64,000 bases of DNA. Source: Mycolicibacter sinensis. GTDB taxonomy: Bacteria; Actinomycetota; Actinomycetes; Mycobacteriales; Mycobacteriaceae. Positions 10,201 to 17,349 of this stretch are shown in pieces. The notes beneath the pieces were generated by a model. It made no database searches and was not told the origin of the DNA. It was given only the letters and a program-made list of their open reading frames with translations. Numbering within the stretch: position 1 is the first letter of the stretch; each line of letters opens with the position of its first letter. Location: NCBI RefSeq assembly GCF_001667375.1, contig NZ_LZIN01000075.1, positions 62,001-126,000 on the forward strand. The letters run 5' to 3'. Made by a program: the position numbers and the translations under genes.

Positions 10201-11790
10201 GCGGTCGCCGCGCCCGGCGCCCGCGCGTGGATCGAGCCCGACGCGCACCTGCCGTTCCGGTCGGGCCGGGCGTTCTCGGCGTCGGTGCTGGGGTCGGAGC
10301 TGCTGGTCAAGGGTGCACCGGAAATAGTGCTGCCGGCCTGCAAGAACGCCGGTGAGGCCGAGGAACAGCAGGTGACCGCGATGGCCGCCCAGGGTCTGCG
10401 GGTGATCGCGGTGGCGCAGGGCACGCTGACCGCCGCGCAGGTGCGCTTGGTGTCGCAGGATTCCGACCGGATCGTCGAGATGGCCGGCTCGGGGCTGACG
10501 CTGATCGGGTTCCTCGGTCTGGCCGACACCCCCCGGGCCGACGCGCCGCAGCTGCTGGCCGATCTCACCGCCCGCGGGGTGGACATCCGGATGATCACCG
10601 GCGACCACCCGATCACGGCGACCGCGATCGCCGCCGAGATGGGTGTCACCGTCGACGCCGAGCAGGTCATCACCGGCTCGGAGTGGAATGCGTTGAACCG
10701 CAAGGAACAAGAGCGGGTGGTCTGCGAGCGGGTGATCTTCGCCCGGATGTCCCCGGAGAACAAGGTGCAGATCGTCCAGACGCTGGAGCGCGCCGGGCGG
10801 GTGTCGGCGATGGTGGGTGACGGCGCCAACGACGCCGCCGCCATCCGGGCCGCCACCGTGGGACTCGGTGTGGTGGCGCACGGCAGCGACTCGGCGCACA
10901 CCACCGCCGACGTGGTGCTGACCGAAGGCAAGATCGGGTCGCTGATCGACGCGATCGACGAGGGCCGCCGGCTGTGGAAGGGCGTCCAGCTGGCGATCTC
11001 CGGGCTGCTCGGCGGCAACGCCGGTGAGGTGATCTTCTCCGTCATCGGCACAGCGGTCACCGGTAACTCGCCGCTGAACACTCGGCAGCTGCTGCTGATG
11101 AACACCTTGACCGACGCATTGCCGGCCACCGCAGTGGCGGTCAGCACGCCGGCGGGCCCGATCGGCGGTGCGGTACGCGGTCTCGACGAGAAGAAGCTGT
11201 GGCGTGCGGTGGCATTCCGGGGCGGGGTCACCGCGGCCGCGGGCACCGCCGCCTGGGCGATGGCTTCGGTGACGGGCATGCCGCAGCGGGCCGCTACGGT
11301 GGCACTGATCTCGCTGGTCTCCACCGAACTGGGCCAGACCGTGGTCGATTCGCGGGCGCCGCTGGTGCTGCTCACCGCAGCCGGCTCGTTCGCCGCGTTC
11401 GCTGCGATGGTGAGCACCCCGGGTGTCAGTCAGCTGCTGGGCTGCACGCCGGTCGGTCCGATCGGCTGGGCGCAGGCCCTGGGCACGGCCGCGGCAGCCA
11501 CTGCCGCGGTGGCCGTGGCGAGCCGGTTCGCGGGCCCCGGGGAAGAGAACTCCAGGCTGGTAGCGGCCCCGGTCGAGGCGGCTACGCCGAACAAGGCGCT
11601 GGAGGCCACGAAGGCCCCGGCGCAGAAAGCTGCGGCGGCCAAGAAGACTCCGGCCAAGAAAGCTCCGGCGGCCAAGAAGACCGCGGCCAAGAAGACCGCG
11701 GCCAAGAAAGCTCCGGCGAAGAAGGCCGCGGCGGCCAAGAAGAAGGCTGCCGCGAAGAAGACGTCCGCGAAGCTCGAACTGGTGCGCTGA
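7258..11790 (+). CDS. Tandem P-type ATPase (CtpH/CtpI-like), probable Mn2+ or divalent cation exporter
   Basis: Membrane cation pump of 1510 residues. The C-terminal half has all catalytic motifs: TGES (771-774), PEGMP in the ion-site helix (885-889), phosphorylated Asp928 in DKTGT, and GDGAND (1187-1192). PEGMP indicates a P2-type transporter. The first 620 residues resemble a decayed P1B pump: an HMA-like fold (about 55-120), SPK (306-308) where CPC is expected, VDTVLIDPRVL with Asp351 in the DKTGT position, and ADVGLGVMP resembling the hinge region. Residues about 1445-1505 are a Lys/Ala/Pro tail like histone H1. Length and layout match mycobacterial CtpH and CtpI. The upstream Mn2+ riboswitch suggests induction by, and export of, manganese. 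Confidence 0.88.
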   Translation: MDVFSIGRFGLDAVGTVASASLDLAAIPLREGAKILAGERSDLTRRRSWRGAGRAWIEVRGLDGDGPDLGPAVLEALRDRPGVTSVRLNRPLSRVVVEIDFEKSEATSLADLCAAVESVEKAAELSATDGAALPGDGLLLAAKGAMVGANALGLAIATAGSVLRWPAAPKIFDAAASVARYQPLVRDALESRIGRAKTDTVLSLASLGSHVITMSPAILAVDLMVEGLKAAESRAGAVAWNRYEPELARYAEHPDVYTTARPVPRPDGAVERHLKRTALAQVVGAGVVGALTRNLDMTSNAILAASPKAVRTSCESFAATLGQGLADQHGVLPLRPDSLRRLDKVDTVLIDPRVLAGEQRRVVQIRGAGEHELPLAWRHAQSLLDKPGLRPGWHRVPRMNARSSGRKDPVEALILPAHHALASAVVLEARASGAELVTVDTDILGELRPGFDDVHARPADQDIDAALATAVTELQQAGRTVAVLSSVAAQALASADVGLGVMPEADADTAPPFYADLLLADLAGAWQVLRALPAAREASERGVAISIGASTIAGLLLVRGVRATIPGLGSGQGRGPGPVTIGAGAGMLSGYLLARRTLRARAPQPAPAYEWHAMSIEQVRELLTPEQLTPLAERAPAETVSQGMFWPFLHAVRAELSDPMTPILALCSAATAMLGSPIDAVMVGTVLTGNAMLAAYQRLRAENRLNILLAQQAPPARVVLTGADGAREYREIVAEQLLPGDLIEVRSNEVVPADARLIEETDVEVDESSLTGESLSVGKQLEPTPGAELAERSSMLYAGSTVIAGKALAMVTAVGADTQTRRASELASGELPEVGLQHHLSQLMYRTFPYSAAGGVAVGALGLLRQGGLRAALGNAIAVAIAAVPEGMPLMATLAQHASSQRLSKSGALVRIPRSVEALGRVDVVCFDKTGTLSENRLRVTTVRPLRGHSADDVLGTAAQAAPAPEGAAHAHATDQAIVEGAVAAPGARAWIEPDAHLPFRSGRAFSASVLGSELLVKGAPEIVLPACKNAGEAEEQQVTAMAAQGLRVIAVAQGTLTAAQVRLVSQDSDRIVEMAGSGLTLIGFLGLADTPRADAPQLLADLTARGVDIRMITGDHPITATAIAAEMGVTVDAEQVITGSEWNALNRKEQERVVCERVIFARMSPENKVQIVQTLERAGRVSAMVGDGANDAAAIRAATVGLGVVAHGSDSAHTTADVVLTEGKIGSLIDAIDEGRRLWKGVQLAISGLLGGNAGEVIFSVIGTAVTGNSPLNTRQLLLMNTLTDALPATAVAVSTPAGPIGGAVRGLDEKKLWRAVAFRGGVTAAAGTAAWAMASVTGMPQRAATVALISLVSTELGQTVVDSRAPLVLLTAAGSFAAFAAMVSTPGVSQLLGCTPVGPIGWAQALGTAAAATAAVAVASRFAGPGEENSRLVAAPVEAATPNKALEATKAPAQKAAAAKKTPAKKAPAAKKTAAKKTAAKKAPAKKAAAAKKKAAAKKTSAKLELVR

Positions 11791-11802
11791 AACCCAGCCG
11801 CT

Positions 11803-11976
11803 TCATCCGGCCGGCCGAAGTTCTCGGACTTCGGCCGCCGGGCGCTGGGGTGCGGGATGCCGCACCTCGAGCAGCCGGGCACGCCAGAGCAACGCGTACA
11901 ACTCCCGCGCCGGCGCCGTCAATAACGTCGCCGTGACGTCGACCAGCGGATCCGCCAGGATTTCGGTCGCCTTCAT
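11803..11976 (-). pseudogene. Possible remnant of an MDMPI-type C-terminal domain
   Basis: A 57-codon frame begins at ATG 11976. Its sequence VDVTATLLTAPARELYALLW resembles the C-terminal domain of mycothiol-dependent maleylpyruvate isomerase-family proteins. The N-terminal catalytic domain is absent and no strong ribosome site is seen. The frame runs into the terminator hairpin of the preceding gene. It is either a decayed gene fragment or chance similarity. Confidence 0.25.
11812..11837. terminator. Hairpin after the P-type ATPase gene
   Basis: CGGCCGAAG (11812-11820) pairs perfectly with CTTCGGCCG (11829-11837) across an 8-nt loop, 22 nt after the ATPase stop. There is no U-tract, as is usual for mycobacterial terminators. 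Confidence 0.5.
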
Positions 11977-12048
11977 GAGCCCTAGGGTGGCCGCCGCAGC
12001 GAGACACGGGGCAAATCTTCTGTTACCAGCAGGCCAAGAGTCGCCGAA

Positions 12049-12459
12049 TTACTGGCTTCGATGCGGCGGGTCCAGCTTCGGCTCTCCTTCGTCGAGCCTT
12101 GCTGAACCGCCGGTTCGATGCGGCGGGTCCGGCGGCTGGGCCTGCGCCAGCGCTATCACCCGCGCCAGCCGGGCATAGCGCAGTTCCAGGTCCCGGAAGC
12201 GCATGTAGGTGCTCAGCGTGGTGAAGGCGAACGCGATGATCAGGACGTAAAGCATCAGGTCGGTGCCGCGGCGCACCCCGAGCCAGTTCGCCACCACGGT
12301 GGTGTCATCCGGGCGCAGCACCGCATAGATGCCGGCCACCACGAACACCAGGTATCCCACTTTCACCCAGGCCCGCGACTGGGCGGACCGCCGGGACAGC
12401 AGCAGGTAGATCAACAGTGCCATCACCGCTGCGATCAGCAACACCTTGATCCAGTTCAT
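12049..12459 (-). CDS. DUF2304 membrane protein, partner of PpgS (Rv3632 orthologue)
   Basis: Small membrane protein of 136 residues with three or four hydrophobic helices (first at about 3-21) and a polar C-terminal helix. DUF2304 proteins commonly accompany polyprenyl-phosphate glycosyltransferases; Rv3632 is reported to support PpgS activity. The ATG overlaps the ppgS stop (ATGA), so the two are coupled. It is longer than Rv3632 (114 residues as recalled). The extra C-terminal residues (DPPHRTGGSARLDEGEPKL...) are encoded by a 57-bp dispersed repeat that has replaced or extended the original end of the gene. Confidence 0.85.
   Translation of the reverse strand: MNWIKVLLIAAVMALLIYLLLSRRSAQSRAWVKVGYLVFVVAGIYAVLRPDDTTVVANWLGVRRGTDLMLYVLIIAFAFTTLSTYMRFRDLELRYARLARVIALAQAQPPDPPHRTGGSARLDEGEPKLDPPHRSQ
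12063..12130 (-). repeat. 57-bp dispersed repeat, locus 1 (one full and one partial unit)
   Basis: A full unit occupies 12063-12119 and a second begins at 12120 but keeps only GCGGCGGGTCC. The 57-bp spacing between the two equals the unit length elsewhere. It lies in the 3' end of the DUF2304 reading frame. Confidence 0.85.
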
Positions 12460-13181
12460 CGCGACATCCTCTTGCGCAGCAAGCCGTCGAACAGGATGTT
12501 GACGCCGTTGAGCAGGGGCTGGCCCTTCGCCTTGGAATAGTCGGTGTAGAGCACTTCGACCGGTTCTTCACCTACCCGCCAACCGTTTTCGGCGATCAAC
12601 GCGATGAACTCCCCGGCGTGGCTCATCCCGTTCATGGTGAGGTCCAGCCCGTCGGCGACCCGCCGGTTGAACACCCGCAGGCCGTTGTGGGCATCGGAGA
12701 GCCCCAGCCGGCGGATCCGCGGGTTCAGCGCTACCGCGGCCCGCAGCACCAGCCGTTTGAGAAGCGGTACCGCGGCGGCAGCCTCGGGTGCGGCGAACCG
12801 GGTGCCGATGACGATGTCGAGGTCCGCGCCGTCGAGACGCTCGATCATGCGCACCACGTCGGCCACCCGGTGCTGACCGTCGGCGTCGAAGGTGGCGAAC
12901 AGTCGGGCGCCGGGTTGCCGGCGGGCGAACTCGACCCCGGTCTGGATGGCCGCGCCTTGGCCGAGGTTGACCGGATGACGCACGACGTGGGCGCCGGCGC
13001 GCCGGGCGATCGCGGCGGTGTCGTCGGTGCTGCCGTCGTCCACGCAGACCACCGCAGCGAAAACCGACCGGATTCCGGTGATCACGTCGCCGATGACGGC
13101 TGCCTCGCCGAAGGCCGGGACGATGATCCAGACGTCGGGGTGAGGGGTCTCTGACCTGGTATCGATGCCTAAAAAATACAC
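12456..13181 (-). CDS. ppgS: Polyprenyl-phospho-N-acetylgalactosaminyl synthase PpgS
   Basis: GT-A fold family 2 glycosyltransferase of 241 residues, exactly the length of M. tuberculosis PpgS (Rv3631). It transfers N-acetylgalactosamine to polyprenyl phosphate, the donor for the galactosamine substituent of arabinogalactan. The N-terminal nucleotide-binding motif is IIVPAFGEA; VCVDDGSTDDT and the metal-binding DADGQH follow. No membrane anchor is present, which fits a need for the DUF2304 partner. GTG 13181 is chosen on length; the frame stays open upstream but overlaps the preceding gene. The gene starts 8 bp after the flippase-like gene and overlaps the DUF2304 gene. Confidence 0.88.
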   Translation of the reverse strand: MYFLGIDTRSETPHPDVWIIVPAFGEAAVIGDVITGIRSVFAAVVCVDDGSTDDTAAIARRAGAHVVRHPVNLGQGAAIQTGVEFARRQPGARLFATFDADGQHRVADVVRMIERLDGADLDIVIGTRFAAPEAAAAVPLLKRLVLRAAVALNPRIRRLGLSDAHNGLRVFNRRVADGLDLTMNGMSHAGEFIALIAENGWRVGEEPVEVLYTDYSKAKGQPLLNGVNILFDGLLRKRMSR

Positions 13182-13189
13182 GTCCGCAC

Positions 13190-14458
13190 TCAGGGGGCCG
13201 CGCGTAACGCGGCCAGATGCACGGCGATTCCCACCAGCGGCCCGCACAGCAGTGCGACGACGGTTCGGGTCGACAGGTCCAGCGGAAGCAGCAACAGCAA
13301 CGTGGACGCCACCGTCGCGCCGACCCAGCCCAGCGCGTAGGCGCGATGCAGCGCAGTGGCCACGGTCGCCGCGCCGGTGAGCGTCAACAGTGCGATCGCG
13401 GTCGCCCCGGTGGTCAGGCCGGCCAGCAGCAACCCGCCGGTGTCGTAGTCCTGGCCGAAGACCGTGCGCAGCAGCCACGGACCGGCCAGGCCGGCTGCGA
13501 CCGCACCTACCGCGCCCAGCACGGCGACGGATGCCGCCGGCGTGGCCAGCGCGCGCAGTCGTCGTCCGCGCTGGTCGACGAAGTGTGCAATGAGGTTGCC
13601 CTGCAACGCCGTCAACGGCACCAGCAGCGGCGCGCGGGTCACGGTGACCGCCAGGATCACCACGCCGCCCTCGGCGCCCAGTTCGCCGTAGGTGGCCTGC
13701 AGCAGCACCGGAAAACCCATCACCAGGATCGCGCTGGCCCCGGCCGCGGTGATCGAATGCGCCGCGCCGCGCAGGAAGTCCGCGGTGCCCACCGCAGTCG
13801 AAAGCCGTGCCGCCGATCGGGCTGCGGGAGATGTGACCAGCAACAGCAGCCAAGCCACCGCGCCCGCGACGGTGGCCCACAAGAACCCCACCAGACCCCA
13901 GCCGATGACGAACGTCGCGGTGGCCACCGCCACCCGGATTGCCGCATCGGTCACCATCAACGCGCCGTACTGGGTCCACCGATTGGTGCCGGCCAGCATG
14001 CCCAGCAGGGCGGCGTGCACGGCGAAGTTGGCCAGCCCGAAACTCAGCAGCCCCACCGACAGCCAGCGGGCCTCGACGAAAACATGGCTGCTCCACAGCG
14101 GCGAGCTGGCGGCGACCAGCCCGGCCGCCACCAGTCCGGTCAGCCCGGCCACCCACAGCGGCCGGGTGTGCCGAGTCGACGGGCGGCTCGCCCCGGCCTC
14201 CCGGGCGAACCGGACCTCGCGGGTGGTCTCCTGCAGCAGGCCGTTGGCAGCCCCGGTGACCAGGCCGAACGCCCCCCAGAACACGCTGAACACCGAGAAG
14301 CCGGCCGGGTCCAGGTCGCGTGCCGCCAGGTACAGCACGGTGTAGCCGCATAATGCGCTGAGCAGCGTCGCGGTGCCGACCCGGGCCACACTTGCGCGGG
14401 TGACGGGGCCGGCGGGCACGCCACTGGGGACGCCGGTACCCCCGATATCGGTCACCAC
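13190..14458 (-). CDS. Polytopic membrane protein, MATE/Wzx flippase-like (Rv3630 orthologue)
   Basis: About 422 residues with some 12 hydrophobic helices and an internal duplication typical of the MOP superfamily (MATE/Wzx lipid-linked sugar flippases). It is the first gene of the three-gene ppgS cluster, which suggests it could flip polyprenyl-phosphate sugar to the periplasmic face, where a GT-C enzyme uses it. That role is inferred from fold and context only. GTG 14458 is chosen because it follows a TAGTAT -10 by 7 nt (leaderless) and gives a length near Rv3630. A further GTG directly follows. Confidence 0.75.
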   Translation of the reverse strand: MVTDIGGTGVPSGVPAGPVTRASVARVGTATLLSALCGYTVLYLAARDLDPAGFSVFSVFWGAFGLVTGAANGLLQETTREVRFAREAGASRPSTRHTRPLWVAGLTGLVAAGLVAASSPLWSSHVFVEARWLSVGLLSFGLANFAVHAALLGMLAGTNRWTQYGALMVTDAAIRVAVATATFVIGWGLVGFLWATVAGAVAWLLLLVTSPAARSAARLSTAVGTADFLRGAAHSITAAGASAILVMGFPVLLQATYGELGAEGGVVILAVTVTRAPLLVPLTALQGNLIAHFVDQRGRRLRALATPAASVAVLGAVGAVAAGLAGPWLLRTVFGQDYDTGGLLLAGLTTGATAIALLTLTGAATVATALHRAYALGWVGATVASTLLLLLPLDLSTRTVVALLCGPLVGIAVHLAALRAAP

Positions 14459-14465
14459 GGCGAAA

Positions 14466-14471
14466 ATACTA
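14466..14471 (-). promoter_or_regulatory. Leaderless -10 element of the ppgS cluster
   Basis: TAGTAT on the minus strand lies 7 nt before the GTG at 14458. The spacing fits a leaderless mycobacterial promoter and supports that start. The 100-bp gap is shared with divergent terC. Confidence 0.5.
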
Positions 14472-14558
14472 AGCGGGCTGCGGGGTACGGTCGGGCGTCC
14501 CGCTGCACAAGGTGGCACAAGCCCCAATTCGACACTGCTGAACGACCGGAGGCCCACC

Positions 14559-15569
14559 TTGGACCCGTCGCTGTTGGAATGGATGGTCACGTTCGCGGGA
14601 CTGGCCGCGGTACTGGGCTTCGACCTGTTCCTGGTCGCCCGCCGGGTGCATGAGCCGACGATCCGCGAGGTCGCGACCCGGTTGACGTTCTACGTCAGCT
14701 TGGCGGTGGCCTTCGGCGTCTGGGTGTGGTGGCACCACGGCGCGAAGTACGGCATGCAGTTCTTCGCCGGCTGGCTCACCGAGTACAGCCTGTCGGTGGA
14801 CAACCTGTTCGTCTTCGTGATCATCATGAACAGCTTCAACGTGCCCAAGAAATACCGGCAGGAGGCGCTGTTCGTCGGCATCGTTCTGGCGCTGTCGTTT
14901 CGGGCGGTGTTCATCGCGCTGGGCGGTGTCGCCGTGCAACGGCTGTCCTGGACGTTCTACCTGTTCGGCGCCTTCATGGCCTACACCGCGATCAAACTGC
15001 TCCGCCACAGCGACCACGGTGTGACCGGCGGCGACCACGGCGGCAAAGCCGGCGGCAACAACGTCGTGGTGAGGTTCGCCCGCACCCACTTCAACGTCAC
15101 CGATCGCTGGGCCGGGGTACGGTTCTTCGTCCGCGACCGCAGCGGGGCGTGGGCCGTCACCCCGATGTTCCTGGTGGCGCTGGCGCTGGGCACCACCGAT
15201 CTGGTGTTCGCGATGGACTCCATCCCGGCCATCTACGGGCTGACCCGCCAGCCCTACCTGGTGTTCACCGCCAACGTGTTCGCCTTGATGGGATTGCGTC
15301 AGCTCTACTTCATTCTCGGCAAGCTGCTGAACCGGTTCGTGTACCTCTCCCAGGGCCTTTCGCTGATCCTGGGGTTCATCGGGGTACGGATGGTGCTGCA
15401 CGCGCTGCGCACCAACGAGGTGTGGTTCATCAACGGCGGCCGGAACTTCAACGTCCCGGAGATCCCCACGCCGGCGAGTCTGGCGGTCGTGGTCGGGGTG
15501 CTGGTGCTGACGACCGTGGCGAGCCTGTACCGGACCCGTGGGGCTTCCACCAGCCCGTCACCCGAGTGA
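14559..15569 (+). CDS. TerC family integral membrane protein (Rv3629c orthologue)
   Basis: About 336 residues with eight or nine membrane helices. TerC/Alx proteins are linked to manganese export and to metallation of secreted proteins. The signature acidic residues are in GFDLFLVARRVHEPT, the segment EYSLSVDNLFVF and FAMDSIPAI. TTG 14559 is chosen because GGAGG lies 6 nt upstream. Many TerC genes elsewhere are controlled by yybP-ykoY riboswitches; the 100-bp leader here lacks the GGAGTA signature. The 3' end overlaps the convergent deazaflavin oxidoreductase gene by 12 bp. Its closeness to the riboswitch-controlled ATPase makes a shared role in Mn2+ homeostasis plausible. Confidence 0.85.
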   Translation: MDPSLLEWMVTFAGLAAVLGFDLFLVARRVHEPTIREVATRLTFYVSLAVAFGVWVWWHHGAKYGMQFFAGWLTEYSLSVDNLFVFVIIMNSFNVPKKYRQEALFVGIVLALSFRAVFIALGGVAVQRLSWTFYLFGAFMAYTAIKLLRHSDHGVTGGDHGGKAGGNNVVVRFARTHFNVTDRWAGVRFFVRDRSGAWAVTPMFLVALALGTTDLVFAMDSIPAIYGLTRQPYLVFTANVFALMGLRQLYFILGKLLNRFVYLSQGLSLILGFIGVRMVLHALRTNEVWFINGGRNFNVPEIPTPASLAVVVGVLVLTTVASLYRTRGASTSPSPE

Positions 15570-15995
15570 GAAGACCGGCAGCGAGGGCGCCGCACGACGC
15601 AGGTCGTCGTCGCTGGACCGCGGCGTCAGACCCGCCATGTGCCCCTTGACCTGCCAATACCACCGCTGCAGATAGGCGCGCAGCAGCGCCGGTTTGTCGT
15701 CGTCGCCGACTTCGGTGACCCGGGTGGTTGCGCGGCGCCAGCGCGGGCCGAGCTGCACCTGGCCGGCGGCCCGCACGTTGCGGACCCATTCGGTGTTGCC
15801 GCGCGGCGCGACGAGGTAGTCGACGCCGTCGACGGTCAGCACGTTGACCACGACGCCGCGGCGCTTGCCGGTCTTACGGCCGCGGACGGCCAGTGCGCGG
15901 GTGCCGGCGATGCTGAGGCCCGCTTCGGCGAGCCGGCGGATCACCGCATTGGCGAACCGGGCCGGTGCGCCGGGTCGGTCGTATCGGGTCGCCAT
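15558..15995 (-). CDS. Deazaflavin (F420)-dependent nitroreductase family oxidoreductase
   Basis: 145-residue split-barrel protein of the Ddn-like family, which uses reduced cofactor F420 to reduce quinones or nitro compounds. The core matches the family pattern: VRGRKTGKRRGVVVNVLTVDG, then YLVAPRGNTEWVRNVRAAG, whose Trp and Asn-rich loop contact F420. The N-terminal helix is short and amphipathic. The gene is divergent from a TetR regulator, and a perfect palindrome lies 18-33 bp before its ATG, so repression by that regulator is likely. Substrate unknown. Confidence 0.82.
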   Translation of the reverse strand: MATRYDRPGAPARFANAVIRRLAEAGLSIAGTRALAVRGRKTGKRRGVVVNVLTVDGVDYLVAPRGNTEWVRNVRAAGQVQLGPRWRRATTRVTEVGDDDKPALLRAYLQRWYWQVKGHMAGLTPRSSDDDLRRAAPSLPVFSLG

Positions 15996-16010
15996 CTCTT
16001 GCCCTTTCGT

Positions 16011-16031
16011 AATGAGAGCGGTGCTCTCGTT
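16011..16031. promoter_or_regulatory. TetR operator 1
   Basis: GAGAGCGGTGCTCTC (16014-16028) is a perfect dyad about its centre and extends with A/T pairs on both sides. It shares GAGCNGTGCTC with a second site 53 bp away. It lies between the oxidoreductase start and the TetR gene. Confidence 0.65.
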
Positions 16032-16068
16032 TAACGGTGATCCTGACAGGGCGGGATGGGAAAAACAA

Positions 16069-16079
16069 GAGCAGTGCTC
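16069..16079. promoter_or_regulatory. TetR operator 2
   Basis: GAGCAGTGCTC repeats the core of operator 1 and lies 23 bp before the GTG at 16103. That position supports starting the regulator at 16103 rather than further upstream. Confidence 0.6.
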
Positions 16080-16102
16080 GCGAATCTGGCAGACTCGGCC
16101 GA

Positions 16103-16798
16103 GTGGGCAAACGGCAGGCGTCGCGGGAACGCATCGAAGCGCAGATCATCGAGGTCGGTCGGCGCCATCTGCTCAGCTACGGGGCGGCGGGGCTGTCACT
16201 GCGCGCCGTCGCGCGCGACGTCGGAATGGTGTCATCGGCGGTCTACCGCTACGTGGCCAGCCGCAACGAGTTGCTCACCCTGCTGCTGGTCGACGCCTAT
16301 TCGGACTTGGCCGACACGGTCGACGCCGCCCGCGCCTCGGCGCCGCCGTCGTCATCGTGGCGCGACGACATCGTCGCCATCGCCCACGCCGTGCGGGACT
16401 GGGCGCTCGCGCACCCGGCCCGGTGGGCACTGCTGTACGGCAGCCCGGTCCCCGGGTACCACGCGCCGGCTGAACGCACCGTCGCCCCGGGCACCCGGGT
16501 GGTGCGGGCGTTCTTCGACGCGGTCTTCGACGGCATCACCGCCGGATATATCGCGTCCGTGAATGCCGTTGCAGCGCAACCGGTGTCGTCGGACTTCGAT
16601 CGCGTTCGGGAGGAATTCGGCTTCGCCGGCGATGACGCCGTCGTCGCGAAGTGCTTTTTGCTCTGGGCCGCCGTGGTCGGCGCGATCAGCCTGGAGGTCT
16701 TCGGTGGGTACGGCGCCGACACTCTGACGCAACCGGGGGCGGTGTTCGACGCCCAGCTCGGCCTGCTGCTGCAGGTGTTCGCGCAGCCGTCGGATTAA
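16103..16798 (+). CDS. TetR family transcriptional regulator
   Basis: 231-residue one-component repressor. The N-terminal helix-turn-helix reads LSLRAVARDVGMVSSAVYRY; the rest is a helical ligand-binding domain of the TetR_C type. The frame is open to an ATG at 16037, but the GTG at 16103 (VGKRQASRERIEAQ) begins where TetR proteins usually do and keeps operator 2 outside the coding region. Two matching palindromes in the divergent gap indicate that it controls itself and the F420-type oxidoreductase. The inducer is unknown. The gene ends directly before a 57-bp repeat. Confidence 0.85.
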   Translation: MGKRQASRERIEAQIIEVGRRHLLSYGAAGLSLRAVARDVGMVSSAVYRYVASRNELLTLLLVDAYSDLADTVDAARASAPPSSSWRDDIVAIAHAVRDWALAHPARWALLYGSPVPGYHAPAERTVAPGTRVVRAFFDAVFDGITAGYIASVNAVAAQPVSSDFDRVREEFGFAGDDAVVAKCFLLWAAVVGAISLEVFGGYGADTLTQPGAVFDAQLGLLLQVFAQPSD

Positions 16799-16799
16799 C

Positions 16800-16850
16800 G
16801 CGGCGGTTCCAGCTTCGGCTCTCCTTCGTCGAGCCTCGCTGAACCGCCGG
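16800..16850 (+). repeat. 57-bp dispersed repeat, locus 2 (single unit)
   Basis: One unit fills almost the whole gap between the convergent TetR and ppa genes. Inverted ends (GGCGGTT and AACCGCC) could form a hairpin serving both genes as a terminator. Confidence 0.85.
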
Positions 16851-16851
16851 A

Positions 16852-17340
16852 TCAGTGACCCGAGGTCTTGAACCGTTCGATCGACCGGGAGACCTCGGCT
16901 TCGGCCTCGGCGCGGCCCACCCAGTCGGCGGCCTTGACGAACTTGCCCGGCTCGAGGTCCTTGTAGTGCACGAAGAAGTGCTTGATCGCGTCCAGCTCGT
17001 GCTCGGGCACGTCACCGATGTCGGAGATGTGGTCCCAGCGGTGGTCACCGGCCGGCACGCACAGCACCTTGTCGTCGCCGCCGGCCTCGTCGGTCATCCG
17101 GAACATCCCGACCGGGCGGGCCTCCACCAGCACGCCGGGAAACACCGACTGCGGCAGCAGCACCATGGCGTCCAACGGGTCGTTGTCCTCGCCGAGAGTG
17201 TCCTCGATGAAGCCGTAGTCGGCGGGGTAGCCCATCGGCGTGTACAGGTAGCGGTCGAGCTTGACCCGCCCGGTGGCGTGGTCGACCTCGTACTTGTTGC
17301 GCTGGCCCTTGGGGATTTCGATGGTCACGTCGAATTGCAC
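16852..17340 (-). CDS. ppa: Inorganic pyrophosphatase
   Basis: Family I soluble pyrophosphatase of 162 residues, matching Rv3628. It hydrolyses pyrophosphate to two phosphates and so drives biosynthesis forward. The Mg2+-binding signature [11 protein letters not shown] is present, with further active-site residues in [17 protein letters not shown] and YGFIEDT. The GTG start follows TAGACT by 6 nt, a leaderless promoter. That -10 abuts the insertion-sequence remnant (CTAG at 17350-17353), so the insertion may have altered the region upstream of ppa. Confidence 0.95.
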   Translation of the reverse strand: MQFDVTIEIPKGQRNKYEVDHATGRVKLDRYLYTPMGYPADYGFIEDTLGEDNDPLDAMVLLPQSVFPGVLVEARPVGMFRMTDEAGGDDKVLCVPAGDHRWDHISDIGDVPEHELDAIKHFFVHYKDLEPGKFVKAADWVGRAEAEAEVSRSIERFKTSGH

Positions 17341-17349
17341 CGCGTCAGT

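Noticed and set aside
8251..10899. An 882-codon minus-strand frame inside the P-type ATPase gene
   Set aside because: Composition is low-complexity Arg/Gly/Gln/His, typical of antisense translation of a high-GC gene.
14459..14558. A possible second yybP-ykoY riboswitch in front of terC
   Set aside because: The leader lacks GGAGTA and the CGTCAA block, and it is too short once the divergent promoter is subtracted.
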